64,000 nucleotides of DNA, taken from the NCBI GenBank assembly GCA_964606665.1, contig CAZSHS010000010.1:1-64000 (forward strand). The letters run 5' to 3'. The notes below the pieces were generated by a model that was not told the DNA's origin, did not search any database, and saw nothing but the letters and a program-made list of their open reading frames with translations. Shown piece by piece: positions 53,715-63,638 of the stretch. The DNA is from Aved-18 sp964606665 (GTDB lineage Bacteria; Cyanobacteriota; Vampirovibrionia; Obscuribacterales; Obscuribacteraceae). Positions within the stretch are counted from its first letter, which is position 1. Each line of letters starts with the position of its first letter. Made by a program: the position numbers and the translations under genes.

Positions 53715-56700
53715 TCAGGAAAATAAGTTGGCGTCTCGCGCAGAGGCAACGAACCAATTTATCAATCCGGGAGCACAAAAACCTAAAGCACATACTGTAA
53801 GTCCAATTGATATGCGTACAAACGGACTCACTTCTACTCCCATTATGGCTACTCTGCCGCGAAGGAATACTCCATGCAAGAAGAGCATGCCACCAAGAAA
53901 CATACCACCCAATTGAGTGAGATTGGCGATAATATTGAGCAAAGCTTCCAGATTAGCCAGGTTATTTACCCGCACTGTTCCGGCTGTGTTTACACCCATT
54001 ATCACCGTGGCATCGTCTCCCTGCGCACCAATTGTACCGTTTGTAGCACCCTGCAATTGCGGCACGCTTTGCTCGTCAAGAATGACGGCACAACTCACTG
54101 GTGTCACAATTTTGTACTGAAGGGCAAGTATCGCAGCTCGGTCATAACGTTTTTGCTTAATTAAACTCTCAATCGTTTTTCCTGCATTAAGCAAAACAAG
54201 TTCGCGCTCTTCTCTGCCTGAAAGCATTTGTATTTGGGACGGTTTTGAAGATTTTGCAAGTGCATTAATACTACTGTATTGCGAATGAAAATCACGTCGA
54301 CCTGGTTGCCACTTCATGAAGAAATCGCGCAGATTGCTGGTTAAATTATGTCCGGCAAGCACCGGGAAGAAGCCTGAAATTTCGCTATGATTCTTGAAGT
54401 ATTCAAGCGTATCTGTTTCTCCGCTGTCGAGTGAAACTTCATAAAAGGATGGCTTGCTTGCAAAAGGCGAGAGGATATAGATATTCGGAAACAAAGCAGG
54501 TTGTGCTCCGTGAATCCAAAGCACTACTCCCCCTTTGGCTTGTCCAGCTACTTCAGCTGCGCGCACCACTGCTTTGAGATTATTCTGACCACCCTGAAAT
54601 TGGACTTTGTCGAGTTCGCTCAACGCCTGGGAAAGAGGCGTTGGTTTTGCAAGTAACTCGTCTTCCTGTGATGCCACCATAATCGATACCGGAACAGTCT
54701 GTGGAATAGACTGCAAAGCTTTCTTTATTTCAGGCAATCTAGACTTAACAGAAAGGGAACCATCAAGCACAACCACCACTCTATTTGGAGCCTTGGATGT
54801 AACCTCATGGATAGATTGAGCAACAAAACGCGGCTCTTTCATGCGTTCCTTCATCTGAATTTTTTTGATTGCTTTATTACGTTGATTCATTACGTTTCGC
54901 ACGTCTTCAAGTTGTTGTTTGACTCCATGTGCACCGTCAATCATCACGACCAGTCCCTGACCGTCCAAGTTACCCATTTCTTTAGCTATTTCGGCTTCCA
55001 ATTTCTCTTTCTTGCGTGCGTCTTCTGCAAGTAAATCTTTATGCGCTTGCGCTGCTGCAATTGGATCTTTGGCAGCAATGGTAAGCGAACTTGCACTGCG
55101 CTGTGCATTAATCACAATTGGAGAACGCTCTATTTGGTTAGATTCAAGAACCCCTTCAATTACGTCGCTACCATTGGGACTTTTAGAAATCGAAAGTCCA
55201 TCCACTTTACTGGATAAATCATGATTGGACTCAAGTCTCAAATTATGCTCACCATCAAGTGCGAAGTTAGAACAAACAAAACGAGGCAAGGTCAAAGTGG
55301 CGGCATTTAGAGTATCTAGCTTAAGTGGCACAACCATAGTCGTTTGCACTCTAAGTTCTTTGCCCTCAGCCACAGGATAGCAATGCAATAAATAACGATT
55401 GCGTCCAAGACTTGAAATCATGCCAGTATTTTCATGGCCGATATTAACATTATTATTTTGATTTGTGGCTTTGCCTGTTGCAGCAAAATTAGCCTCTATT
55501 GGCTCGCCATCCTGCCAAACAGTAAATTCAGTAATAACCGCTTCTGGTGGCAGCGCAATTTCAGCACGTGCTTCTTTAGCGCTTGGCGTATCATTATGGA
55601 AAACATAAGTCCAGCCTATGGTTGATGTAAGATTATCCGGACTGAGTGCACCATTAATAGCAGATCTAACCAGCTTAAGTCCAGCAATACGCTCGCCAAC
55701 CACATGTCGGCTCAAATATTCATCTGACATGGAACTAAAATTCTCGTCTTTCTCATCTCTAAATGGTTTACCTGTCACAGTAAAATATAATTTTTGAACA
55801 TCTGAGTTTTTAATCGGTACAAACAATCCGACAAGTCCAACCGCTCTAGAATCAGAACACTCCATTTTCAACCACTTTTCAGTATTTAATAGACGCAGCC
55901 AAGCAAGACCTTCTTTGCGCTCATTTGCTTCAGTTGAGATAGCCGCTTTCTCGGCAAAGCGTACGCACCATGATTTCGATTCAGCGCAGACAAAAGCCAA
56001 AGTACCAAGCACCAATCCAAAAGCAATATTGAAAATGACATGTCGTTTAGAACTGGCGAACTCCATTCGACATCTAATCAGATGGCCTACATACAAAGCA
56101 CAGAGGCAAGCGGCAGCGGACAGTATAGAAATAGTACCAAATCCGGTGCTAAATTCTGTGCCCGTATTATATTCGAATTCAGAACTTCCCACAAATAATG
56201 CAGATGCACTGATAAGCGCTGTTGAAGCGCTTGAAGCAATTGCTATACCTAGTAGTGTGCCGCGCAATATATTAAAGCGATAGTTATTTTTGCAATAGAA
56301 TTTCCAACAACTGAAAATGGCAAAAGGTATCATTGCCACCATCAAAAGTTCAAGCATAGTTTCAAGTGGATTATTCAATAACATAAGGGTAATACGCTGA
56401 TAACATGTCATTGTCATAAGCACAATCATCAAAGAAGGAATCGCAACGCCAAACGACATTACTGCAAGACCATCCAATCCCTGCCAGATTTTCTTTTGCT
56501 TGGGACCCAACTCCTCGACTTCGCTTAAATCATCTGACCAATTAGTTGATTCTTGCTTATTTATAGTATTGGCTTTTTTCAAACTGACATGCCTGCGCAT
56601 TAGTTGCTGCATAGCTTCAACTGTGGACATCACTGTATTATTAATAGAAGTGAGCGATTTGCGCGCGTCTTCAAACTTACTTGATTCGTTATCTTTAGTT

Positions 56701-56912
56701 TTGTCTTTAGTTTTGCCTTTAGATTTTTCGCGCTCTTTTGATGCATCTTGTTCATTACCTGAGTAGTCGTGATGATGATAAATATGCACGTGTTGCGGAA
56801 ATCCAATAAATGGAATTGTTGCATTAGCTTGATTAGCTGCATTAGTCTGATTAGCTGCATCAGTCTGATTTTCTGATGGCGGTTGAATGCTTTGGGGCTC
56901 GGTAGTATTCAT
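53715..56912 (-). CDS. Large membrane protein with VIT and vWA-like domains
   Basis: 1065 residues. The N-terminus (about 1-115) is polar, with repeats of NAANQ type and lysine-rich sequence. Six or so membrane helices follow (about 145-315). A VIT domain lies near 435-530 (GWTYVFHNDTPSAKEARAEIALP). A vWA-like part has VVVVLDGSLSV near 715, where the DxSxS site is changed (DGSLS keeps it), and KQRYDRAAILALQYKIVTPVSCAVILDEQ is typical of VIT/VWA proteins. Two or three membrane helices close the chain. Relatives with such an end are often exosortase-linked; here no sorting signal is seen. Function unknown. Confidence 0.78.
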   Translation of the reverse strand: MNTTEPQSIQPPSENQTDAANQTNAANQANATIPFIGFPQHVHIYHHHDYSGNEQDASKEREKSKGKTKDKTKDNESSKFEDARKSLTSINNTVMSTVEAMQQLMRRHVSLKKANTINKQESTNWSDDLSEVEELGPKQKKIWQGLDGLAVMSFGVAIPSLMIVLMTMTCYQRITLMLLNNPLETMLELLMVAMIPFAIFSCWKFYCKNNYRFNILRGTLLGIAIASSASTALISASALFVGSSEFEYNTGTEFSTGFGTISILSAAACLCALYVGHLIRCRMEFASSKRHVIFNIAFGLVLGTLAFVCAESKSWCVRFAEKAAISTEANERKEGLAWLRLLNTEKWLKMECSDSRAVGLVGLFVPIKNSDVQKLYFTVTGKPFRDEKDENFSSMSDEYLSRHVVGERIAGLKLVRSAINGALSPDNLTSTIGWTYVFHNDTPSAKEARAEIALPPEAVITEFTVWQDGEPIEANFAATGKATNQNNNVNIGHENTGMISSLGRNRYLLHCYPVAEGKELRVQTTMVVPLKLDTLNAATLTLPRFVCSNFALDGEHNLRLESNHDLSSKVDGLSISKSPNGSDVIEGVLESNQIERSPIVINAQRSASSLTIAAKDPIAAAQAHKDLLAEDARKKEKLEAEIAKEMGNLDGQGLVVMIDGAHGVKQQLEDVRNVMNQRNKAIKKIQMKERMKEPRFVAQSIHEVTSKAPNRVVVVLDGSLSVKSRLPEIKKALQSIPQTVPVSIMVASQEDELLAKPTPLSQALSELDKVQFQGGQNNLKAVVRAAEVAGQAKGGVVLWIHGAQPALFPNIYILSPFASKPSFYEVSLDSGETDTLEYFKNHSEISGFFPVLAGHNLTSNLRDFFMKWQPGRRDFHSQYSSINALAKSSKPSQIQMLSGREERELVLLNAGKTIESLIKQKRYDRAAILALQYKIVTPVSCAVILDEQSVPQLQGATNGTIGAQGDDATVIMGVNTAGTVRVNNLANLEALLNIIANLTQLGGMFLGGMLFLHGVFLRGRVAIMGVEVSPFVRISIGLTVCALGFCAPGLINWFVASARDANLFS

Positions 56913-57040
56913 AAATTTTTCTCCGGCTAAAACAGCTCGCCTTCCAGAAGAAAGGCAACCTGAGGGCGAAACGTAGTAAGGGTTCTAGTAGATTAGAACC
57001 GGAGTAAAAAAATGCAAATAGGGTTTACCCCAGAGCAGTA

Positions 57041-58288
57041 TCAGGCAAAAATTCCAGTCACCGTCTTATCGTTAGGCTGGTAGCCAGGAAAAACTATTTC
57101 TCTTTGTTTAGCAGCTAGCCCCATATGGCTGCCAATGCCGCTTGCAAGCACATTTCGAAAATCTGTCATCACAGGCAGGTCACGTCCTTCAAACAAAGAA
57201 TTTTGCTCCAGTCCACTCCAGTTGCCATAGAGTTTGCCGCCGTTAACTCTATTTCCCATAAGCCAAATAAGATTTCCATGTCCGTGGTCTGTGCCGCCAT
57301 TGCCATTTTCTTTCACCGTGCGTCCAAATTCAGAGACAACAACAATCATTGTGTTATTAAAAGCAGTATCAAGAGCGGCTACAAGCTCAGACAATCCTCT
57401 GCCAACCGTACTCAATTGATTCGCTAATTGTCCCTGACTCGCGCCTTGATTTACATGCGTATCAAAACCACCAAGGGCAAGAAATGCCACCTGTACTTTT
57501 GGCTCTTCTCTCATAAGTTTGCCTAGTTGACGTCCAAATCCACTAAACTTATTTGCAGGCAGCGCGCCACCATCGGCTGCCACCATTTCCTGCATAGATG
57601 ATTTTTCAAAGGCTTCGTTGAATTCACCTCGCGCGGCCATTCCCTGCTCAAATGTTTTACCAAGAACGTCGTTGCGTCCCAAATACATATCAGAAAAAGC
57701 AGCAGAGATTTGTGGTTGATCTAAAGGAGTCATTCTTCGCTTAGCAGTAGGTGCATAAGTTGCAACGGCAACGGGACCAGATAAAATGCGAGGTGTGGTG
57801 GCACCAATATTGATGGCACGAACGGGAGAATCGTTTGATGGCAGTTGAGACAACAATCGATTGAGCCAGCCAGTGGCTATGCTCTTGCTTCCGGGAACTC
57901 CCGATTCCATATAATCTTGTGCATCAAAATGAGATCTGGTTGGATTTTGTGAGCCCGCATTCAAAACGAATGCGAGCTTTTTGCTCTTCCAAAGTGGCAT
58001 GATTGGTGCCAAAACTGGATGCAAGCCAAAGTGTCCATCCAGATACAATGCGCCATTTTCGCTTTGTGCTCTAGGAATTGCAATTCTTGGTCTTAGTGAA
58101 TAATATCGCGAATCGGCGATTGGAGGTAGAACCGATAATCCATCTATCGCTCCACGCAAAAACACCACCACAAGTTTACTTCCGCTCTTCATTGCCGATT
58201 TAGATTCTAAAGCCCAAGCTTCCATTTCTGGAATCATAAGGGAGCAAGTAGTAATGGCAGCAGATTTGAGAAATTCGCGACGATTCAT
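57041..58288 (-). CDS. DUF1501 protein (Tat-exported alkaline-phosphatase-fold)
   Basis: 415 residues with a twin-arginine-type start (MNRREFLKSAAITTCS). The DUF1501 body has VVFLRGAIDGLSVLPP, GHFGLHPVLAPIMPLW, and late motifs LGGFDTHVNQG, VVVSEFGRTVKENGNGGTDHGHGNLIW and the closing VMTDFRNVLASG. The Asp/His residues are arranged as in the alkaline phosphatase/sulfatase fold, but the activity is unknown. It is coded 10 bases after the DUF1800 gene, the usual arrangement of this pair. Confidence 0.94.
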   Translation of the reverse strand: MNRREFLKSAAITTCSLMIPEMEAWALESKSAMKSGSKLVVVFLRGAIDGLSVLPPIADSRYYSLRPRIAIPRAQSENGALYLDGHFGLHPVLAPIMPLWKSKKLAFVLNAGSQNPTRSHFDAQDYMESGVPGSKSIATGWLNRLLSQLPSNDSPVRAINIGATTPRILSGPVAVATYAPTAKRRMTPLDQPQISAAFSDMYLGRNDVLGKTFEQGMAARGEFNEAFEKSSMQEMVAADGGALPANKFSGFGRQLGKLMREEPKVQVAFLALGGFDTHVNQGASQGQLANQLSTVGRGLSELVAALDTAFNNTMIVVVSEFGRTVKENGNGGTDHGHGNLIWLMGNRVNGGKLYGNWSGLEQNSLFEGRDLPVMTDFRNVLASGIGSHMGLAAKQREIVFPGYQPNDKTVTGIFA

Positions 58289-58298
58289 AATTTGACCT

Positions 58299-60017
58299 CT
58301 AATATTTCATAAACTCAGGTGATCCAAGAAGCAATGGTATTTGCATCGCTTGTGGTGCCTTTTTTATGGCATTGCTAGTTTTTTCGCTTAGTTTGCCCGA
58401 AATGGAATATGCGATAAGTTCAGGATTTCTGATTTGCGGTTGCATTCCTTTGAGCCGACCGCCACTAAAAGCGGTGACAAAATTTAATCTGTTTACCAAG
58501 TTATCTGGATTTAGCCACGCTTCTTGAGTATTTTTATATCCATCTGGAGTAAGACATTTATATAAAGGCATGCCCGCCTGGCGCAAATAATTTACAGCGG
58601 GTTGAACATCTTCGATTTTCGTGTCGGTGGCGCGCAAAGTAGAAATCAAAAATCTATATGGCGACTTGAATTTTACATTTTGATTTTTCACATCCCAAAA
58701 CTCATTGGAGTGAAACAATGCGTCTAAGACTAAGGCGATGTCACCGTCCGATTTCAAATAAGTTTGACTAAGATTTTCTACCAAACTTTGCGGTGGTTTA
58801 TCACAGACAAAATATTGTGCCAACTTATAACTTATATGCTTAGCCGTTGACGGATGCTTTGCAAGCAAATCCAAAACTTGCTCTATTTCCTTTTCACCCT
58901 CTCCTTTTATGGTTACTTTCATGATTACTTTGTCGCCAAAATCATGTCTTTGCGCATCGAAATAGGAGCCAAGCATTTTGTTGCCTGGCAACATATCGGC
59001 AGAAACAAATTGACCATAGTTGCGAACGAATTTATTTTTCATAGCCGCATTTTGTGCAGCCGCATTTTTCATTTGTCTGTTGAGCTTGCCCATCAAGGCA
59101 CCTCTATTTGGGGTGCCTAATCCTGTCAAAACTCTGGCAAGTTCAGTTACATCTTTTTGCGTGTATCCGCCATCGACTCCAAGGGTGTGCAGCTCCATTA
59201 GCTCACGTGCGTAATTTTCATTTATGCCCTTGTTGTTATTCTTCTTTTTATTTTTTGCTTGAAAATTTGAAGTTTCCTGCAACTGTATTTGCGGTTGCTC
59301 TGCTTCTTTTAAGGGAGCGCTATTTTGCCAGTTATCCAGATAAAAAAGCATAGCAGCATGATGAGCAGTGGCTCCCAACAAATCTCTGAATCTTCCAAGC
59401 ACATATGGACGAATTGCCTTTTCTTCGTAGGCGCCAATCCAGATTTTATCGAGACCTTTGTCCGACGAAACATTGAAATGATTGAACCAAAAATCAGTCA
59501 TTACCTCTTCCAATTGTCTTGGACTCTCGACCGCTCTTGCTATTCTATTTAAAGCTGTGTCGCCGTAAATGACCTGATTAGCTTCCCTCACCATTTTGTT
59601 GAACTGCTTTTTATTCTGTTCAGTTATTTTGTCCTTGTTTTGGTTCTGAATCTGATTAATGTTCTGGTTCTGGTTCTGGTTCTGGTTCTGAACAGCCGCT
59701 TTAATACCAGGTCGACCATATTTAATAAACAGTTGAGCAGGACTTGCTTGCAACGCTTCAGCTTGAGATAATTCGCTCAAATCTTCTGAAACAACAAGCC
59801 CCTGGGGATGAAGTTGAGATTTTATGTAATTTTCAATCCCCATTTTTGAAACTAATCCGATATCGGAATACGTTTTGCCAAAAGTGATGCGATTGAGCAA
59901 ATGTTGGATTTTTTCAGAATCTGACTGAGGTTGAATCTTTTGAGGCAGAGCTTTGGCATCAAAACCAGCAGTAAGAAATGAAATGGCAAGCAGGGCGGAA
60001 ATGACTTTATTTTGCAT
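58299..60017 (-). CDS. DUF1800 protein, exported
   Basis: 572 residues if started at ATG 60017, where a signal peptide begins (KVISALLAISFLTAGFDAKA); the frame also reaches ATG 60068. The DUF1800 pattern is HLLNRITFG near the start, LEEVMTDFWFNHFNVSSDKG, ENYARELMELHTLGVDGGYT and DVTELARVLTGLG. A Gln/Asn repeat (QNQNQNQN) near residue 130 and an Asn/Lys-rich insert near 255 are low-complexity loops. One copy of the dispersed palindrome lies in the codons after TFGK without adding residues. The function of the family is unknown. Confidence 0.93.
   Translation of the reverse strand: MQNKVISALLAISFLTAGFDAKALPQKIQPQSDSEKIQHLLNRITFGKTYSDIGLVSKMGIENYIKSQLHPQGLVVSEDLSELSQAEALQASPAQLFIKYGRPGIKAAVQNQNQNQNQNINQIQNQNKDKITEQNKKQFNKMVREANQVIYGDTALNRIARAVESPRQLEEVMTDFWFNHFNVSSDKGLDKIWIGAYEEKAIRPYVLGRFRDLLGATAHHAAMLFYLDNWQNSAPLKEAEQPQIQLQETSNFQAKNKKKNNNKGINENYARELMELHTLGVDGGYTQKDVTELARVLTGLGTPNRGALMGKLNRQMKNAAAQNAAMKNKFVRNYGQFVSADMLPGNKMLGSYFDAQRHDFGDKVIMKVTIKGEGEKEIEQVLDLLAKHPSTAKHISYKLAQYFVCDKPPQSLVENLSQTYLKSDGDIALVLDALFHSNEFWDVKNQNVKFKSPYRFLISTLRATDTKIEDVQPAVNYLRQAGMPLYKCLTPDGYKNTQEAWLNPDNLVNRLNFVTAFSGGRLKGMQPQIRNPELIAYSISGKLSEKTSNAIKKAPQAMQIPLLLGSPEFMKY
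59852..59873. repeat. Dispersed palindrome, copy 3, inside the DUF1800 gene
   Basis: Read on the minus strand, ACGTATTCCGATATCGGATT is shared with copy 4 (minus strand). It codes T-Y-S-D-I-G-L in a place where the family has ordinary sequence, so no insertion is apparent. Confidence 0.8.
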
Positions 60018-60128
60018 AGTAATCGGTAAGTCCTTGACGAAATCCCCTCTCACTAAGATAGACGACATTGAGTGAAAAAAAGTTCAATACTCAAAACAAA
60101 TTTAATCCAGATTCGATATAGACAAAAA

Positions 60129-62030
60129 TCAACCGACTATCACCTCAGGACGTTTGAGCGGGTCAGGTTCAGCTATTCGCAAAACTTCTCTGGTTACAGG
60201 AGCAGTTTCTCCCTCGCCTAGAAAGATGTACTTAAATACATATGAAATTGGACTTCCCTCCGTCCAGCCAAAATAAGCGCGAGGAAGTGCCTTTGTTTTA
60301 TCGCGCAAATGCAACAACACTGCAGCAATTGCATTTGGAATAGCTGGGCTGTGGCAATACAAAACAGAGTGTCCATCTACCATTCGTCCCTCGACATATA
60401 GACAATCTTCAGCAAACTCAGAAGGGTCTGATAGCTCAACTTCAAGAAAAATGAAATGAGCTTCGCTTTGAGTCAATTTATGAACTCGACGAGTAGCTGC
60501 CTCTTTCTGGCTGTAATCGGTACCACCTGGTCTGCGAGCGAGTAAACAAATCGAGCCTTCGCAGCGCATCATGTCTTCAATAATTGAATCAGCCTCACTG
60601 TCTAGATGTACAGAGGCAAGACGTAGCTCAAGAGATCTCATAGAACGCGAAATCAATGAAACCAAAACAATTGCAGCTATAAAGAAAGAAGCAATATGTA
60701 AACCTTCTGGACGCTCGATCATGTTTGCCACTGTGGTGTAGATGAAAACAACTAAAATTGACCAGAACAGAATCTTTTTAGAAAAGCTTTCGTTCTTGAC
60801 ACTGAGCGCAACGGCAAGTGCAGCAGATGCAAATAGAACAAGTACGCCAGTTGCGTAGGCCCCAGCCTGGGCGTCCACATCAGCATTGAACATCCAGGTA
60901 ACAAGAAATGACACACTCGTAAAAAACACAACCAACGGACGCTGCGCGCGCGACCAATCAGGAGCCATTCCAAAGCGAGGTAAGTAACGCGGCACTAAAT
61001 TCAAAAGTCCAGCCATCGCAGATGCGCCAGCGAACCAGAGAATTAAAATAGTACTGATATCGTATATGGTACCAAATGGACCACCAAGATATTTATGAGC
61101 AAGAAAAGCTAAGGCCCGTCCATTGGCCGCGCCTCCTGGCTGAAATTCCTCAGATGGTATCAAAACGGTAGTCAAAACGCTTGAAAATAGTAGCAAAATA
61201 GCCATAATAAGGGCTGCTGCAACAAGCAGTTTGCGAGTATTTTCAATTCGTCCTTGTGGATTGTTTTTTGTGTCTTCTGGCAAACCTTCCACTAGTGGCA
61301 TCACTGCAACACCGGTTTCAAAGCCAGACATACCAAGCGCCAATTTCGGAAATAGAATCATTGAAATTCCTATTGCCGCCCAAATATTTCCATGGCTGAT
61401 GGTGACATTCTTAAACCACAACTCCAAGCTTTGAGGATGACTAGCTAGTTCCATGCTAGCGCGAGCGACGATTACACAATTACACAAAAGATAAAGCACA
61501 ACCAAAGCTACTGATACACCTATTGCTTCGCGAAATCCTTTCAAAAAGATTATGCCAAGCGCAGCCAAAATAAAGATTGTAAGTAGCTCTCGACTTTGGA
61601 CGTATCTTCCTACAAAGGGGTTTTGAGCCACATGAGCTGTAGCATCAGCTGCAGATAGAGTAATTGTAATTATAAAATCGGTGGCGGCAAAACCTAAAAG
61701 TACTAGAATCAAAGCTTTACCAAACCAGCTAGGAAGCAAATTTTCAAGCATCGCAATACTGCCCTGTCCGTGTGGACTGGCTTTTGCTACCCGAGAATAA
61801 AGCGGGACCAAGCCGAACAAAGTGACAGTTATCACGATTAGAGTGGCAATCGGCGACAGAATTCCAGCAGCCAGAAAGGCTATACCTGGCTGATATCCCA
61901 AACTAGAAAAATAATCGACACCAGTCAAGCACATTACTTTGTACCAGGGTGCCTTCACTTGGTGCGAATCCTGTGAGCGCGCTTTTAATCCTTCAAAAAA
62001 CCAACGCTCGAATCGATTTTTGGTAGCCAT
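60129..62030 (-). CDS. APC-superfamily permease with C-terminal soluble domain
   Basis: 633 residues. About twelve membrane helices (about 35-460) include the opening VDYFSSLGYQPGIAFLAAG, SPHGQGSIAML and GFAATDFIITITLSAADATAH, which is the pattern of a family annotated as amino-acid transporters in many bacteria. The last 150 residues are soluble (SIIEDMMRCEGSICLLARRPG...). Substrate is unproven; potassium or amino acids are both known in this superfamily. The 80-base upstream gap is too short for a c-di-AMP riboswitch. Confidence 0.88.
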   Translation of the reverse strand: MATKNRFERWFFEGLKARSQDSHQVKAPWYKVMCLTGVDYFSSLGYQPGIAFLAAGILSPIATLIVITVTLFGLVPLYSRVAKASPHGQGSIAMLENLLPSWFGKALILVLLGFAATDFIITITLSAADATAHVAQNPFVGRYVQSRELLTIFILAALGIIFLKGFREAIGVSVALVVLYLLCNCVIVARASMELASHPQSLELWFKNVTISHGNIWAAIGISMILFPKLALGMSGFETGVAVMPLVEGLPEDTKNNPQGRIENTRKLLVAAALIMAILLLFSSVLTTVLIPSEEFQPGGAANGRALAFLAHKYLGGPFGTIYDISTILILWFAGASAMAGLLNLVPRYLPRFGMAPDWSRAQRPLVVFFTSVSFLVTWMFNADVDAQAGAYATGVLVLFASAALAVALSVKNESFSKKILFWSILVVFIYTTVANMIERPEGLHIASFFIAAIVLVSLISRSMRSLELRLASVHLDSEADSIIEDMMRCEGSICLLARRPGGTDYSQKEAATRRVHKLTQSEAHFIFLEVELSDPSEFAEDCLYVEGRMVDGHSVLYCHSPAIPNAIAAVLLHLRDKTKALPRAYFGWTEGSPISYVFKYIFLGEGETAPVTREVLRIAEPDPLKRPEVIVG

Positions 62031-62110
62031 TCAAATTACATCATCGATAGGTATTATATTCATGCCCGCTGTTGCAGTCTTCATTAGACGTTGAGCCTGA
62101 TAAATGTGAT

Positions 62111-62941
62111 TTAAAGGCGGTTAGCCACCATTGTCTTTTCTGCCATTTTTTCTTTTACGTGCTTTAACTGCGCCACAACGATAAAACTAATTATGACCAG
62201 CAAAAACCACGATGAAATCTTGGAACTATGAACCATGCACCATTTGTCGGCTTGGTATGGATACTGCCAAGCGTTTAGAAAAGTGCTTATATTTTCGGCA
62301 AACCAGACAAAAAGTCCAATGAGCAAAAATGAGAGAGCAAGCGGCATTGTGCGAGTATTCCTGTCCACTGTATATTGCACCTTCGTTCTCCAAAATATGA
62401 TGAATACAAACGGCATCAAAATAAATCGCAGATCTGCAATAAAGTGTTCGGTGAAAAAATTGGCGTAAATCAGGATGCCAAAAGGAAACGCGATAATTGC
62501 TCGTGGGTAATGTAAAAGTTTGAGATCAAATCGACGCCAAGCTTGGCACATATAGCTTGCCACACTTGAATACAAAAATCCACTGTATAACGGGACGCCA
62601 CCAATTTTGGTATATGCAAAATCTGGATAAGACCAAGATCCCGAATGTGTTTTGAATAATTCAAGACAAAGTCCAATAGCGTGAAAAACTAGAATTACCT
62701 TAACTTCGTCAAGTGTTTCCAGCTTACTGAAATACATGAAGACTTGGACCAGAAGACAAATGAAGAGCAATAAATCATATCTAGGAAATCCTGGAATTGC
62801 CACCACTTTAGTAGCCGCAAGTGCAAAAAAAATCGCTACTGGAAAAATACAGCTCAACGCCTGCAAAATAGCAAAACGGAGCAATTGTTTTACTTTTGAA
62901 GACGACACAGTATTCGACATTATGATTTTTGGCAAATTCAT
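62111..62941 (-). CDS. DUF817 membrane protein
   Basis: 276 residues, with ATG 62941 or 62920 as start. About seven membrane helices, with the family motifs HSGSWSYPDFAYTKIGGVPL, YSGFLYSSVASYMCQAWRRF and LVWFAENISTFLNAWQYP (approximate). DUF817 is a bacterial integral membrane family of unknown function. It is coded 80 bases after (downstream order: before) the APC permease on the same strand and may be cotranscribed with it. Confidence 0.9.
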   Translation of the reverse strand: MNLPKIIMSNTVSSSKVKQLLRFAILQALSCIFPVAIFFALAATKVVAIPGFPRYDLLLFICLLVQVFMYFSKLETLDEVKVILVFHAIGLCLELFKTHSGSWSYPDFAYTKIGGVPLYSGFLYSSVASYMCQAWRRFDLKLLHYPRAIIAFPFGILIYANFFTEHFIADLRFILMPFVFIIFWRTKVQYTVDRNTRTMPLALSFLLIGLFVWFAENISTFLNAWQYPYQADKWCMVHSSKISSWFLLVIISFIVVAQLKHVKEKMAEKTMVANRL

Positions 62942-63159
62942 TCATCAGGCATAGTACCGCCGCATAATGAAACTTGCTGTAAGAATTTAAATAAACCAGG
63001 TTAAGACGCAATTAGCTCGAGATTAACCTTGGGACAGTCACTGCGTGAGAGAATTTAACATTAGCGATGCTTGCTTTTCTAATCAATTGAACAACTCATC
63101 AATATCCCATAAAATTTTCCGCTAGTTTAGAATAGAAATCAGTAATCAAGAGAAAATTC

Positions 63160-63558
63160 ATGCCACTCACCGCCGACGAAAAACTCGAAATTCAAGAACT
63201 GGCAGTTCGATATGCTCTTGCCATGGACGCCGAAGACTTATACTCCTGGCTTGAAACCTGGACCGACGACGGTACTTGGGCAGGTGGTTTGGGAGAATAT
63301 ATTGGCAAAAGTTCACTCAAAGAGCTTTTCCATGAGTTGGGCGAAAGAATTAAAGGAAAGCGCCATCTCATGACCAATTTCATCATCACAGGCGATAGCA
63401 ATTCAGCCAATATGAAGTGCTACATGACCATCATAGACCGCATAAATAGTCCAGAAATCATTGCCACCGGCGTCTATACTGACACTTTAAAGCGAGTAAA
63501 TGGTCGATTTAAGTTCTTGCACCGCCAAGTCAAACTCGACCCAAGCTTTAAAACGTAA
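63160..63558 (+). CDS. SnoaL-like (NTF2-fold) protein
   Basis: 132 residues. The NTF2-like pattern is LEIQELAVRYALAMDAEDLYSWLETWTDDGTW, IGKSSLKELFHELGERIKGKR, HLMTNFIITGD and a closing LHRQVKLDP. Family members are small isomerases, hydratases or binding proteins; the substrate is unknown. The stop codon TAA (63556-63558) lies inside a copy of the dispersed palindrome, so the repeat defines the C-terminus (SFKT). Confidence 0.9.
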   Translation: MPLTADEKLEIQELAVRYALAMDAEDLYSWLETWTDDGTWAGGLGEYIGKSSLKELFHELGERIKGKRHLMTNFIITGDSNSANMKCYMTIIDRINSPEIIATGVYTDTLKRVNGRFKFLHRQVKLDPSFKT

Positions 63559-63576
63559 TCCGATATCGGAATACGT
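63553..63576. repeat. Dispersed palindrome, copy 4, supplying a stop codon
   Basis: ACGTAATCCGATATCGGAATACGT: an imperfect palindrome around CCGATATCGG. The TAA in its left arm is the stop of the SnoaL-like gene. Its centre is about 75 bases upstream of ATG 63639, similar to the distance of copy 2 from its next gene. Confidence 0.9.
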
Positions 63577-63638
63577 CTTAAAAAATGCAAGTACCGCGAA
63601 TTAATATAAGTAATCCTCTTGCTGGGCTTACTTAATTT

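Noticed and set aside
62031..62110. Possible riboswitch before the APC permease
   Set aside because: The upstream gap is only 80 bases and shows no paired structure of the ydaO/c-di-AMP type.
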